Source: Endomychus coccineus
Taxonomy: Eukaryota > Arthropoda > Insecta > Coleoptera > Endomychidae
Direction of reading: 5' to 3'
NCBI GenBank assembly: GCA_958510875.1
Contig: OY294068.1
Coordinates: 70,472,633 to 70,536,632, forward strand
Length of the DNA stretch: 64,000 nucleotides
Shown: positions 31,347 through 42,340 of the stretch, piece by piece
Position numbering within the stretch: the stretch's first letter is position 1
How the letters are laid out: every line of letters begins with the position of its first letter
Translations under genes and position numbers: made by a program
Notes under the pieces: model-generated
Told to the model about the DNA's origin: nothing
The model's input: the letters and a program-made list of their open reading frames with translations, nothing else
Databases searched by the model: none

Positions 31347-32688
31347 TGTAAGGGTTCTTATTTACTCTTACTAAAGGATAAACTAAAGCTCTATTTTATC
31401 ACTTGGTTGCCGACAGCTACAGTGAAGATGGTCGTAGGTTATATTTCAGATATTAAAAATTCGGGCGCCAGAGTATTGTAACCAACCAATGAATTATGTA
31501 TATAACTAGGGGATGCAAATACTCAAGTCCCCAGGTTAAATTACCCTGAAAGAAAGATAATAAAAGACTTGTACCCAGAATGATTGAAATTTACTTTGAA
31601 ATACTAATATTGATATAATTTATGACAAACTTATATTAATGAGATATGAAGCGAATGATTAGAAAATATGGATGAAATTAGTTAGTTAAATCATTTAAAC
31701 TAGTGAACAGTTGATTGAATTTACATAATATACAGTACTCAATGATTATTAAAATTGTTACACAAAAGCACAATCGATAATCTGACCTGGTGAGAATTGA
31801 TGTTGTATTTGCTTGGTGATGATTAATTACTTCTACTTCATGTAGGGGTCCCTGCCACAATTATGATACCGTTTCCACGATTGTACAGCACAAATAAATC
31901 AGTGACTCCTAAGTGATCTCCCCACAGCAGATTCCAAACAATCCTCAACACACTTCTTGTTGAACTTTCCACAACATAGACAAAAATATAGGGAAGAAGA
32001 AGAACCCTGAAATCACGAAACGTTCAAACCTCTATTGTTCTACTGTCGTCAGAAGACAGACATGAACGAAATACATAACAATTGTTGAACAATTTAGGAC
32101 TAGCCTATGTTCTGTCAGATACCACCTATGAAGGCAATTAATTCCTGAAGCTAGTGAATACATCAAATGGAATTACAAAGATATTTACCTCTAACACGAT
32201 AGGGTTTTCCTTCAAATAAGACAACTTTTACTTCCGTTCACAGCCAGTCACGTCGAAAACTAAGTTCAGATCCCCGGAGGTATATCAATTACCCAATTAA
32301 TTCCAAATATTCCAATACAAATTGATGATTGATGTCTTTGTTTTCAACGGAAGGATATTCCCAGAATTTGGTTCCAAACACACGCTTGGTATCACCTCCC
32401 TTTTGAAATAACCTAGCAATCGACTTACCACTCGAACGAATTGACCAGAAGTAACATTTTCTCTTCCTTTCCGGCGTCTCACAGAACACCCTCGAAAGAG
32501 AAGCGGTAACTGACACCGAGCAACCAAGACCCTTAGAATATAGGTACGGTTCATGACTCTCAGAATATACGGACCATGACTCTTAGAATATACCGAATGT
32601 ACGGTCTAGCATAGCTGACGTCACAGGAGTTAACCGATTGTCCTACAGCGGCCATTTCTAAGCCGTAAAGTGGAATTTACACGTTACA
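31347..32688 (+). mobile_element. Solo LTR (copy 2 of 3), 4-bp target duplication ACAC
   Basis: It begins TGTAAGGGTTCTTA and ends TTTACACGTTACA, with ACAC on both sides (31343-31346 and 32689-32692). It is 1342 bp, longer than the other two copies because of an extra ~200-bp segment around 31980-32190. Short repeats near 32520-32595 (ccatgactcttagaatata-like, several copies) also add length. Confidence 0.85.
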
Positions 32689-32692
32689 ACAC

Positions 32693-33119
32693 TTTACATA
32701 TAAATAATGCAGTCACTTCCACATTACAGCATACTGAGTAGCATACACAAAACATTATAGTTAACAGGCAACAAAGCGAACAACATATTTTCACTCATGT
32801 TCCTGTACTAAAAGTGAATGCTCATGAAAATAGCACAGTCACGATCAATGTTTACAACAACTGTACAATTCAACAAAAATAATGTTGTTTAATATATTAT
32901 TTATTTACAGTCTAAATTATTGTTCGTATTTAGTTATGAGTTTGAGGTTAGAGACATTTTTAACAATAATCGTCTTCCGTCTTCGTTTTCTTCTGAAAAT
33001 GAATAAAATTTGACCAAAGTAGGTAGCTATCATTATTTAATTTTTTACCAGTGTCATTAGTTTACGTGAATAATATTCATCAAATAGTTTCTTTAAAATC
33101 GTGAAGGTAAAAAAGCTGA
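32693..33119. other. No recognised feature
   Basis: AT-rich spacer between the solo LTR and the foldback element. Confidence 0.4.
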
Positions 33120-34705
33120 AAATGTAGACCAGGGTCGATAATTTTTGAAACCAAAAAAAATAATAGTAGGATGAAACCCATTGGAAAAGGAAGAGAATAT
33201 AACAAAAATGGAAGGAAAAATAACTTACGGCGATCTGGGGTCGGGAAGTGGAAGGGGGTGAGTTTTTAAGGGTAAAAAACGGTTTATCTCGATTTCCGGC
33301 AAAACTACAAGTCCTGTGGAAAAAACATAAATGGCAAAGTTGTAGGTAATAAAAAGATCTACAACTTTTGTACTTACACTTTTTTCACATAACCTCAAAA
33401 TTTATGTGAAAAATTCAAATAACCAAGTTTTTGGTTTTTTATTTTTATCTTTTACAAAAAAAATATTTTTTCACGAAATTTGGTGAAAGATTACCTTTTT
33501 ATGTCCCAAACACACTGTAATTTTTTTGATTGAAAATATTAATTTTTTCACCTTATTTTGACTTAATATCGAAAAAGCACCCTAATTTTCAATCGAAAAT
33601 TCTCGCGTTAAAATATCTGCTTTCTTTAAAAAGTCGGTAGGCTTTTTGTTCGGTGAAATCTCTACTTTCTGATGGTGTAAAAAAAATATACATTACTATG
33701 GTAAATGTTCTCAAAAAATGTAAAGAAACGAAACAAACTCTAATCCGAAAATCATTATGTACAATTTTGTAGGTAGGATTTAAAGGGGATTTCATCTAAA
33801 AAATGTGACTGCTGCTATTTTTTTCAATAAAAAAGTTGATTTATTAAATTCTTATTACATTTATGTGATAGAAAATCTCATATATAAATATACATGTGAA
33901 TCGTACTATTGAATTTAGATACTTTATATTGATTACGTTATTATAATATTTTTAAAAACATTAATGTTGTTATTTATAAATACCTAATCTTGATTAATAA
34001 TCACTTATCTATTAGTTTTTGTCTCTTTGATGGCATTTCTTCATCGTTAGATTCGACAAACCTTCCGGATTCTAGTAGATCTTCGAAATCTTCAAGACCA
34101 TCACCGTCTTCGTCTCCAATATTATTTCCAGTCTGCATTGGTTCTTTATCAACAATTTCATCTGGATCATTAACTTCGTTGTAGCTTTTTCCTTTGCTTC
34201 CAGCCCCAATCTGTTGCTGTCGGTTCGTTATCCAGCCAAGTTTGAAGCTTTTCGAGTAATTAAAATATAAATTTTCAAATTAGTGTGCTTTTTCGATATT
34301 AAGTCAAAATAAGGTGGAAAAATAAATATTTTAAATTAAAAAAATTACAGTGTGTTTAAGACATAAAAACCAAAAACTTGGTTATTTGAATTTTTCGTAT
34401 AAATTTTGAGGTTATGTGAAAAAAGTGTGAATACAAAAGTTGTAGATCTTTTTATTACCTACAACTTTGCCATTTAACTTTTTTCCATAGGACTTGTAGT
34501 TTTGCCGGAAATCGAGATAAACCGTTTTTTACCCTTAAAAACTCACCCCTTTCCACTTTCCGACCTCAGATCGCCCGTAAATAATTTTTCCTTTCATTTT
34601 TGTTATATTCTCTTCCTTTTCCAATGGGTTTCATCCTACTATTATTTTTTTTCACTTTTTATCATTCTCAAAGACTTCAGCCCTGGTCTAATGACAGTCG
34701 ACATG
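33120..34705. mobile_element. Foldback element with ~450-bp arms
   Basis: The left arm (~33127-33590) and right arm (~34281-34700) are close reverse complements. Shared segments include gtaggatgaaacccattgg and tctcgatttccggcaaaact, and the arms meet the loop at tttcgatattaagtcaaaat. The ~690-bp loop holds a short acidic reading frame on the - strand (34008-34262). Terminal bases and target duplication are not certain (ends near accagggtcgat / agccctggtcta). Confidence 0.7.
34008..34262 (-). pseudogene. Unassigned C-terminal coding remnant in the foldback loop
   Basis: One - strand frame reads LLEKLQTWLDNEPTATDWGW near 34200-34262. Another, continuing to a stop at ~34010, is very acidic (GDEDGDGLEDFEDLLESGRF, then SNDEEMPSKRQKLIDK). 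The WLDNE...TDWGW segment is like the 'W(L/I)GNE..(P)T(E/D)W(G/A)W' stretch of the remnant at 52990-53470, so both may derive from one family. A frameshift lies between the two parts. Function unknown. Confidence 0.35.
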
Positions 34706-34929
34706 GCAATGACACACTGTCACCAAATATGGACAGTAAAAAAGAAACAGATTAAAAAAGAGCGTATCGAAAAGACTGCTTTACGATACCAAAATAGAAA
34801 AACGAATTTCACTAGTTTGCCGCTGTAACGTTCACATATTCAAAATACCAATTTTACTAAAATCTGAAACCTTACATCATTTCACTTTTCATACTATATT
34901 TTAAATGAATTCATGCTAAACACTTCAAA

Positions 34930-35290
34930 TGAGCGTAGCGAATGTATCTCCTTTATACGGTTCATTTGGTTTTTTTATCGAGTTTTCACGTTTTAACAAG
35001 TAATTGGAAACAATACATTTTGAAAACGGTAGTGATCGAAACGTGCGTGAAAGCACAATTCTGCACTTTGAAGGCGTTGTCTGATAAAAGTAAAAAGGGG
35101 ATTTTCAACGAATATGTATTTAAAAAAATGGATGTAAAACGAAAATTACAATGGATAAAGCATTTTTTAAATTGAAATAATAAAACACTTACTACTTTGT
35201 TTTTATCGCTTATTTTTCAAAAATACTAACGTGACTATAGTTTCGACAACTAGCGTGTAATCATCAAAACGATACAAATGTTTGAATAAA
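34930..35290. repeat. Degenerate PLE-like end sequences in opposite orientations
   Basis: On + at ~35012-35050 the string ggtagtgatcgaaacgtgcg resembles the hammerhead-bearing PLE end. On - at ~35222-35265 there is TTGATGA, a short stem, CGAAAC, then ACTATAGTC, a self-complementary stem III ending in a GUC triplet. The inverted arrangement is like the other PLE insertions here. No reverse transcriptase remains, and the ORF 34942-35175 is unrecognised. Confidence 0.3.
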
Positions 35291-35771
35291 CTTGGAATAT
35301 CTTTAGGTATTTATATTCAAAATTAAACTACAAGTAGCAAGTGGGGTTTCGGTTACATGACCGGGGTGGAATAATTAAATTGGAATAGGGTAAAGTTAAT
35401 GAGGTAATTTGGGAATTTTTAATGCCAAGATGTACTAGGAAGGTACAAGGAAGTGGATTATGGGGAGATTTTATGTTACCAAGACATCGAAAAGCATGCT
35501 GTAGCACTAGTCTAATTGATCGTTTAAAATTTTACTACCGTTATCATACCCTTCGCAGACGAAGTCCAAAGAGTATATTGCATTTATTCAAGCTATTTCT
35601 AAAATCGTTAAAAAAATCCTAGAGCAAAAATTCCTACACCACAGTATTTCTCAACGAATTTTAAGCAACTTCGAAAAAAATCGTCTGTCTGTCTGGATGT
35701 TTGTCACGAAATGTTGTTAACAAGATCACTCAAATACGAAATGTTCTATCATATTCAAATTTTGACAAAAT
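35291..35771. other. No recognised feature
   Basis: AT-rich spacer. The ORF at 35422-35622 has no recognisable motif. Confidence 0.4.
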
Positions 35772-35775
35772 ATCG

Positions 35776-36776
35776 TGTAAGGGTACAAATTACCCTTACT
35801 TAAGGATAAACTAAGAGCTCTATTTTATCACTTGGTTGCCGACAGCTACAGTGAAGACGGTCGTGAGTTATAATTTTAGATGTTAAGAATTCGGGCGCCA
35901 GAGTATTTTAACCAACCAATGAATTATGTATATAACTAGGGGATACAAATACTCAAGTCCCCAGGTTAAATTACCCTGAAAGAAAAAAATTAAAGACCTG
36001 TACCCAGAATGATTGAAATTTACTAGTGATTAAAATACTAATATTGATACAGTTATGACAGAACTTATATTAATGAGATATGAAGCGAATGAATTGAAAA
36101 TATGAATGAAGGTAATTACTTAAATCATTAAAACAAGTGAACAGTTGAATTTACACAATATACAAATACTCAATGATTATTTCAATTGTTACATAAAACT
36201 AAAATCGGTAGCCTGACCTGGTGAGTGCTGGATGTTGAACTTGCTTGGTTATAGGTTAATACTTCTACTTGATGTAGGGGCTCCTGCCATTGTTGAATTT
36301 TCTACAACATAAACAGAACCTATCACGATAGGGTTTTCTTTCCAAAAGACAAACTTTACTTCCGTCCACAACCAGTCACGTTGAAACTAAGTTTTAATCC
36401 CTTAAAGTGCATTAATTACTGAAATAATACCAATTATTCCAATCCAAATTAGTAATTGATGCCTTCACTTTCAACGGAAGAATATTCCCAGAATTTGGTC
36501 CCAAACACAAGCTTGGTATCACCTCCCTGTTGAAATAACCTAGCAAAACGACTTCCTGCTTGAACGATTTGACCAGAAGTAACGCCATTTTCTCTTTCTT
36601 TCCGGCGTCTCGTTGTCTCACAGAACAACCTCGAAATAGAAGCGGTAACTACGGATCTGACACCGAACAACCATGACCCTTAGAATACACGGTCTAGCAT
36701 AGCTGATGTCACAGGAGTTAACCGATTGTACTACAGCGGCCATTTCTAAGCCGTTAAGTGGAATTTACACGTTACA
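35776..36776 (+). mobile_element. Solo LTR (copy 3 of 3), 4-bp target duplication ATCG
   Basis: It begins TGTAAGGGTACAAA and ends TTTACACGTTACA, flanked by ATCG (35772-35775 and 36777-36780). It is closest in sequence to copy 1 (15938-17035), from which it differs mainly by a ~60-bp deletion near 36290. Confidence 0.88.
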
Positions 36777-37008
36777 ATCGTTTGCTGTTCTGTGACGAAC
36801 TCGATTGTTTTTCAGGGAAAGCGTATAATAAACACCATTTTTATGAAGGGATGAAAATTAAAAAATCGTTACTCGCAAAATATATATTGAATCGATTCAA
36901 AACTTACTGTAATTTAAAATTGGTTTCACCCAAATTTCAACAAAACCGTTCAACAAAAACACAAAAACAAACTAAATTTACACCGTACTTCAACAGTTTA
37001 CATTTAAC

Positions 37009-37083
37009 GGCGTTGTGGTCTAAGTAGTGGGATATCTGATTCCCACTCAGTAGACACTGGTTCGAATCCCAGAAACCGAGATT
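37009..37083 (+). repeat. tRNA-like sequence (SINE head or tRNA pseudogene)
   Basis: It contains an A-box-like TGGTCTAAGTAG (37016-37027) and a perfect B-box GGTTCGAATCC, spaced as in a tRNA, with a GTGGGA/TCCCAC hairpin between them. The acceptor halves (GGCGTTG versus AAACCGA) do not pair, and the T stem lacks one base, so it is not a functional tRNA. It is likely a tRNA-derived SINE head or a pseudogene. Confidence 0.5.
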
Positions 37084-37769
37084 CTGTTTTTGTACATTTT
37101 CTTAAGAACATTATTAATTTGAATATTATAGTCGAGGGGTAAACCGCTGACGATTTATGGTGTACAACAAGAAGGAATTAGGTGGATTTACAGGGAATTA
37201 CGAGGATTTCTTGAGGAATCCCTAAGATTGTCTAGATCATTACTGAGAAACAATGTCTAGATTGCTAAGATGAATTATAAAGATGTAGAAAACTTGAAAA
37301 AGAAGCAGCGAACGATTTTCCTCTGCCTTCTTTTATTTCGATTTGTTTCATCCATGTTTCAAAATAAATCGACATGTTGTTCGAGAGTTTTTCAGGTATA
37401 TTTGTTCTAAATGAAACTCGTTTAAGATTTTATTGGAAGGGGGTGAAAAGGCGAGGAGATAAAAAATGGAACAGTCTGGACACAAACAACCCATCGTTTT
37501 TTACTGCACCAATAACTTCGGGGATATTTTTTAAATAACTACTTTTTTTCTCTTATATAAACTTTCAAAAAATGATTGAATTATTAAATTAACGTTTTTC
37601 TGTTACCTATATAAATTTTAAATGTTGTATGTTTGAACGTTGAACCCTTTCTGTATTAAATGATGTGATAACAAGATATACAAAAATCAAAAATCAAAAT
37701 AGCCAGAAATATTAGTTAACTTCTAAAATAAACCCATGAATTAATTTACAATATAATTAATATAGAAGA
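37084..37769. other. No recognised feature
   Basis: AT-rich sequence without recognisable coding or terminal repeats. Confidence 0.4.
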
Positions 37770-37870
37770 GCCCAAAAACTTCCACATCTTAATTTTGAAA
37801 AGAATCTGACCATAATCAATTAACTCGCCCGCCTTCTTGAATTTTTTAATATTGACTAAAAAATGTCTTC
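37770..37870 (+). repeat. Dispersed ~115-bp repeat unit
   Basis: It has the ttaattttgaaaagaatctg, accataatcaattaactcgc and ttgactaaaaaatg order shared with 4320-4610 and 42225-42340. Confidence 0.5.
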
Positions 37871-38079
37871 GATCTCGTAAACCCCTCCAGAACTCAGATA
37901 TCATTTTACCGATAGGAAGGAAACGAATAGGTCAGAGGAGTAGTTCATATCTAGGACCTCGTTTCTATAACGCCCTTAGTAAATCAATAAGAGAAATAAA
38001 AAATAAGAAACATCTTAGCAACAAAATAAATCAATATTTATTCAACTACAATTTACAACCATTCATGCAATATCTGTAA
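37862..38079 (+). pseudogene. LINE (non-LTR retrotransposon) C-terminal fragment
   Basis: Translation SSRKPLQNSDIILPIGRKR, then SYLGPRFYNALSKSIREIKN and a K-rich end, matches the C-terminal tail of jockey/CR1-like ORF2 proteins ('(Y/F)xGPKxWNxLPxxI'). A stop at 38079 is followed by a short AT-rich tail with aaataaatagg. It is 5'-truncated, with no RT motifs. Confidence 0.6.
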
Positions 38080-38124
38080 CCCTTATTACTAAATAAATAG
38101 GAAATTTCATCTCAATGATATATA

Positions 38125-39034
38125 CAGGGTGTCCCAGGTTTTAGTAACAGAATTTCAACAGTCGATAGAAAATTTGTTTTTGAAGAAAAAGTTCCTATTA
38201 ACATATATGCACAGATGCTTAGTTTTTGAGATACAGTTGAAATTGAAAAAAAAAATTCATTTTTTGCTAATATCTCCGGAACCGTTTATAGTACAGGAAA
38301 CTGCCTTTGTAAACATTCTCTACTCATAGTAAGCTATGTTCTGTGCGATAAAAAAAATTGTTTTACTCTTAATTGGTGAAGATTTTGAAGAGGTAGTGGG
38401 TGTTTTTCTACGCTACGGTTTTGAGACAACCATTTGAACCGCCAATGTTTTCTACACAAAAAGGTACTTCAGGTCATAAGCTCTAAAGTTGATCGTTTTC
38501 GAAAAAATCAACTTTTATGTTGAAAAACATGGTCAATTCTTACTAATTAAACAAAATTTATTCAAACGTTAGAACAAGTAACAAAACCAAAAGATTGGCC
38601 ATGTTTTTCAACATAAAAGTTGTTTTTTCTCGAAAACGGTCAACTTTAGAGCTTATGACCAAGAGTATCTATTTTGTGTAGAAAACATTGGCGGTTTGAA
38701 TTGTTGTCTCAAAATTGTACTTTTTTCAGTGGCGTAGAAGTTGGGGAGAAAAACACACACTACCCCTTCAAAATCTTCACCAATTAAGACTAAAAAAAAT
38801 TTTTTTATCGCACAGAACATAGCTTACGATAAGTTAAAAATGTTCACAAAAGCTGTTCTCTGTACGATAAACGGTTCCGGAGATATTCGCAAAAACGAAT
38901 TTTTTTTTCAATTTCAACACCTTGTATCTCAAAAACTAAGCGTCTGTGCATATATGTTAATAGGAACTTTTTTTCTCAAAATCAAATTTTCTATCGACTG
39001 TTGAAGTTCTGCTACTAAAACCTGTGACACCCTG
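38125..39034. mobile_element. Palindromic MITE-like element (TA duplication)
   Basis: The ends are cagggtgtcccaggttttag and the reverse complement of cagggtgtcacaggttttag, flanked by TA (38123-38124, 39035-39036). Arms of ~430 bp make almost the whole 910 bp a hairpin, with the centre near 38555-38580. There is no coding frame. Ends starting CAGGGTG match those of the Tc1/mariner elements at 44279 and 57992, so one of those enzymes may mobilise it. Confidence 0.85.
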
Positions 39035-39095
39035 TATATGGTATTTATGTTAGAATATACTTTTCTCTCTATTTACATACTATTTTAATTATTAC

Positions 39096-39716
39096 TAGCG
39101 ACCTGCCCCGGCTTCGCGCAGGTGCAATGCTGATACGAAGTACACTACAGAAAAACTGTGAACGTTGAATATAAAAACATAGCGACCCGCTCCGGCCGGT
39201 ACCGCCGCAAACGCTACGTCCCGCAATTTTTAAATCTGTAATATCTTCGAAAATATTCATTTAAATCATATGCTGTAAAGGGCCATATAGATCTATATTA
39301 AATCAACAATGTATTCAAGGTATTTAATTGGATAAGGATTAATGCTGTATTGGTTAAAACCGCTTCGAAAATTAGCCATTATTTGTTGTAAAAAGTATAT
39401 GACAAAAAAATTGTATTGTGGGATAACCATAAGAGATAGACATATACCATCGCGGAGTTTTCTGTAGACCTTTTCAATGTGTACAATACTTAGTACATTA
39501 TTTTGATATATCTCGTAGGGTTCAGCCTGCGTTTGCAATGTAAGCGGAAAAAATGTAATTACTTACGTCACATTAGAAACCTCAAAAATAACAGTATTTC
39601 TCCACTATCTATTAAAAAAAACCGCATCAAAATCCGTTGCGTAGTTTTAAAGATTTAAGCATACATAGGGATATAGGGACAGAGAAAGCGACTTTGTTCT
39701 ATACTATGTAGTGATT
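39096..39716. repeat. Interspersed repeat beginning actagcgacctgccccggct
   Basis: The block starts with a GC-rich tag (ctgccccggcttcgcgcagg) and ends tttgttctatactatgtagt. I recall very similar sequences as a widespread interspersed repeat in other insects, but I cannot assign a class. There are no inverted ends and no coding sequence. Confidence 0.45.
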
Positions 39717-39812
39717 TTAACTTATGCACTCCAAATCTGACAATAATATCTGTGCACAAGCTTTGCTTATACAGATATTACTGAAAATAACATTGTACAA
39801 CATGCTGGATAT

Positions 39813-41432
39813 AAGTGCCGGCTCGTGAATTTTTGAGAGAGGAGGCTGGACATAAAACGTGTTTTTGTAAAAATATACTTTATTCACAGCCTTTTAACCT
39901 TTGCACAGCAGCCGTACCAGCTACTTCAGTGACAAAATTAATTGTTACCCAGCAAGAACCAACGTGGAGGTATAGGGTTTCTCTTGGCAAAACATTTTTT
40001 TGTTCGTTTTTTGTCTTTTATTTTTTTGGATTTTAAATATTTTTTCTTTTTTTTTGGAATTTTTCATATTTTGTTTTTTTTTTAAATTAATTTTATTAAC
40101 TTTTTTTATATATTAACGGAATTCTACGGTCTTTAGTTTGCAAAAAATGATCAATAATATTATCAAAAAATTTAACATTTTGTGTTTTACTAAATCTTTT
40201 TCAATAGATATTAAACTAACATTGTATAAACGATTTTGGCCCATTGTACTTGGCATGTAAGTTTTAATTCGTTTGAGAGTAGAAAATGATCTCTCCACCG
40301 AAGCCGACGTGACAGGAATGGTGACTGTCAAACAAAGTAGTTTATAAAACTGAGGTAAAACTTGTTGCAAATCATTGTCTATCATATATTTTATCATATC
40401 GGCGTGACTGTCGTACTGGCCTAAAATATCTTTATCCGAGTATATAACGCATAATTCATTGTGCAGTGCTATTTTATCAAAAAATTTATATTTTAGAACT
40501 AAGTTATGCAAAAAACTTCAATTCATGTAGGTAAATCGGAAAATCGAATCTCAATTTGACCTTTAATAGTATCTAAAATTTCATAAAAAAAGTGTTTATA
40601 ATGTAGTTTCTTGTCTACCAAATTATATGTTTTCCTCCTTTAACAATATTCTGTTTACCGGTTAATTTAAACTTAATACTCGATGTAATATGTTTCTGCA
40701 ATTTTTCATGTCTGTCTATACCACGAGCTGAATTTTTCAAATCATCATAACCCAAGTGCCCCCAACATGAAGTTGTATCAGATGTAAATAGCGAACAGTA
40801 CCAGCAATATAATTTATTGTGTACCTCAGATCCCGTTAACCTTAAATATTTTTTACAATTATCAGTATCAAATCATCGATTTTGAAACATACCTGTCATC
40901 ACCAATCTTATCAGCAACTAAATCACTACTCAGTTTAACGTTTAATAACCAAAGAACTCTTTGTTTAATAACTCACCAAACGACCGAACAGATAAATTAT
41001 AACTTAACCTTACATCGCTTCACGAAACAAAAACAACAACTGGCAGAGCACGTGTCGAAGTTTGCAGCGACGGCAAGTAATCGTATTTCATACGACCGCC
41101 GGGCAGCGAGGTCTATACCTCGTTGCCGCCGGGAGCGTACGAGAAGCTAGCCTCCATAGACGTTGCCATATTCGCTGTTTTACCCTATTTGTGAATTGAA
41201 CTGGTTGGAAAAACGGCAACTGTGTTGACCACACGTATTTAGCGTTTGAGATATATAGAGAATCTAGCCTCTGGCCACTGTTGCCAGATTGAAAATAACT
41301 ACTGAGAACGGGGAATTAATTGTAAAATTTAAAGAATTATCAGAGACACAGGAAATAAAATGGAGAATGATCATTAAGATAAATTGGTGAGGAGGCTGAG
41401 TCTTCTTAGCCTCCTTCGAGGAGCCGCCACTG
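39813..41432 (-). mobile_element. ZMYM1-like hAT element with complete ends and internal deletion
   Basis: The ends are aagtgccggctcgtgaattt at the left and the reverse complement of cagtggcggctcctcgaagg at the right, flanked by an exact 8-bp duplication CTGGATAT (39805-39812, 41433-41440). The transposase lies on the - strand. It keeps the N-terminal zinc finger and the C-terminal dimerisation domain but lacks the catalytic middle that survives in the 24210-25967 copy. Confidence 0.85.
40113..40870 (-). pseudogene. ZMYM1-like hAT transposase, internally deleted
   Basis: On the - strand the N-terminal part has a TTF-type zinc finger: KLYCWYCSLFTSDTTSCWGH, then GYDDLKNS and RHEKLQKHI (~40700-40850). 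At ~40640 the sequence jumps to the GGKHIIW / LVDKKLHYKHFFYEILDTIK region and then to the dimerisation domain (40113-40511, TVTIPVTSASVERSFSTLKR). The RNase H-like DDE region between them is missing. Family proteins with this layout are often annotated ZMYM1-like or 52 kDa repressor-like. Confidence 0.75.
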
Positions 41433-41499
41433 CTGGATATATCATAACTTGATGTAATTGAAATGTACAATATATATGTAGTTACTTGGAGAAATAAAA

Positions 41500-41600
41500 T
41501 TATTATTATTACCATCAGACGGTAATCTCGGAACTCGTCCGGGACCTTGAATTTTTGAATTTTGGCTAAAAAATAATGATCTCCGACCCCAACAGATACC
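41500..41600. repeat. Dispersed ~115-bp repeat unit, left of a LINE fragment
   Basis: It holds ggtaatctcggaactcgtcc and gaattttggctaaaaaataa, a unit partner of 42225-42340. The LINE fragment at 41640-42220 interrupts the array. Confidence 0.45.
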
Positions 41601-41639
41601 ATATTTTTTTTCGTAGAGGAGGGGAAATCTTGCAAAGCC

Positions 41640-42222
41640 GGATTCTTACCGACTAAAACCTCTCCCCCGTGAGGTTGGTTCTCCTTCCCAGAGGGAGCCC
41701 CACTGCACTTCGGTCATTAGTGTCCTATTGCACCCTCACATATTGCTAACTCCTCATCAGTCCATTCTATGAAATTCAGTAGCCTGATGTAGGGGATACT
41801 TCTGATTTCCTCGGGTGTAGTTTTATGGTCTCCGAGGTATGTCCGACGACCAACCGCGTATGCCGTGCACTGACACAGCACATGCATGAGGCTCTCTTCT
41901 TCTACTCCGCAACCCCTGCATGTGGGCTAATCTACCAGACCTATCGTGCAGAGATGTTTGTTGCATGGAGCGTGCCCGGTCAGGAATACAACAAGATCCT
42001 GTATTTCTGGTCTGCTGAACGTCAGTAGATTTTTCACTCGTTACTGTCGGAGATCTCCTATTAGCCCACATTCAAGGTTTGAATCGTGAACGGTGGGATC
42101 TCATCCCCAATGGCTCAGGTGGTTGGCATTTCCTTGTCCAACGGCGAGGTGCAGTGGCTCCAACCCCACCAGCCTTTCCATCGCAGCCTTTGGGGTGATC
42201 GACATTGCACCTGTAACAGCTC
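41640..42222 (-). pseudogene. LINE C-terminal fragment (RNase H-type tail with zinc knuckle)
   Basis: On the - strand: LLTFSRPEIQDLVVFLTGHA, then NKHLCTIGLVD, CRGCGVEEESLMHVLCQC and RTYLGDHKTTPEEIRSIPYI. The CxxC...HxxxxC cluster after 'LLTGH..(L)N.HL..(L/I)G' is typical of the region after RNase H in I/LOA/R1-related LINEs. Stops and frame changes break it. GC content is clearly higher than in its surroundings, which marks it as inserted. Confidence 0.6.
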
Positions 42223-42224
42223 CC

Positions 42225-42340
42225 GTATACCAATTTTGAAAACAATGGGACCTTAATCACAAAAGTCGACCGTCATCTTAGCCGCCATCTTGAAATTTTG
42301 AATTGTGACTAAAAAATCATACTCTCCCCAAAAATTTTCC
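42225..42340 (+). repeat. Dispersed ~115-bp repeat unit, right of the LINE fragment
   Basis: ccaattttgaaaacaatggg, accttaatcacaaaa, and tgtgactaaaaaatcatact follow the same unit order as at 4320-4610. Confidence 0.5.

Noticed and set aside
37009..37083. Functional tRNA gene
   Set aside because: The A and B boxes are good, but the acceptor stem does not pair and the T stem lacks a base.
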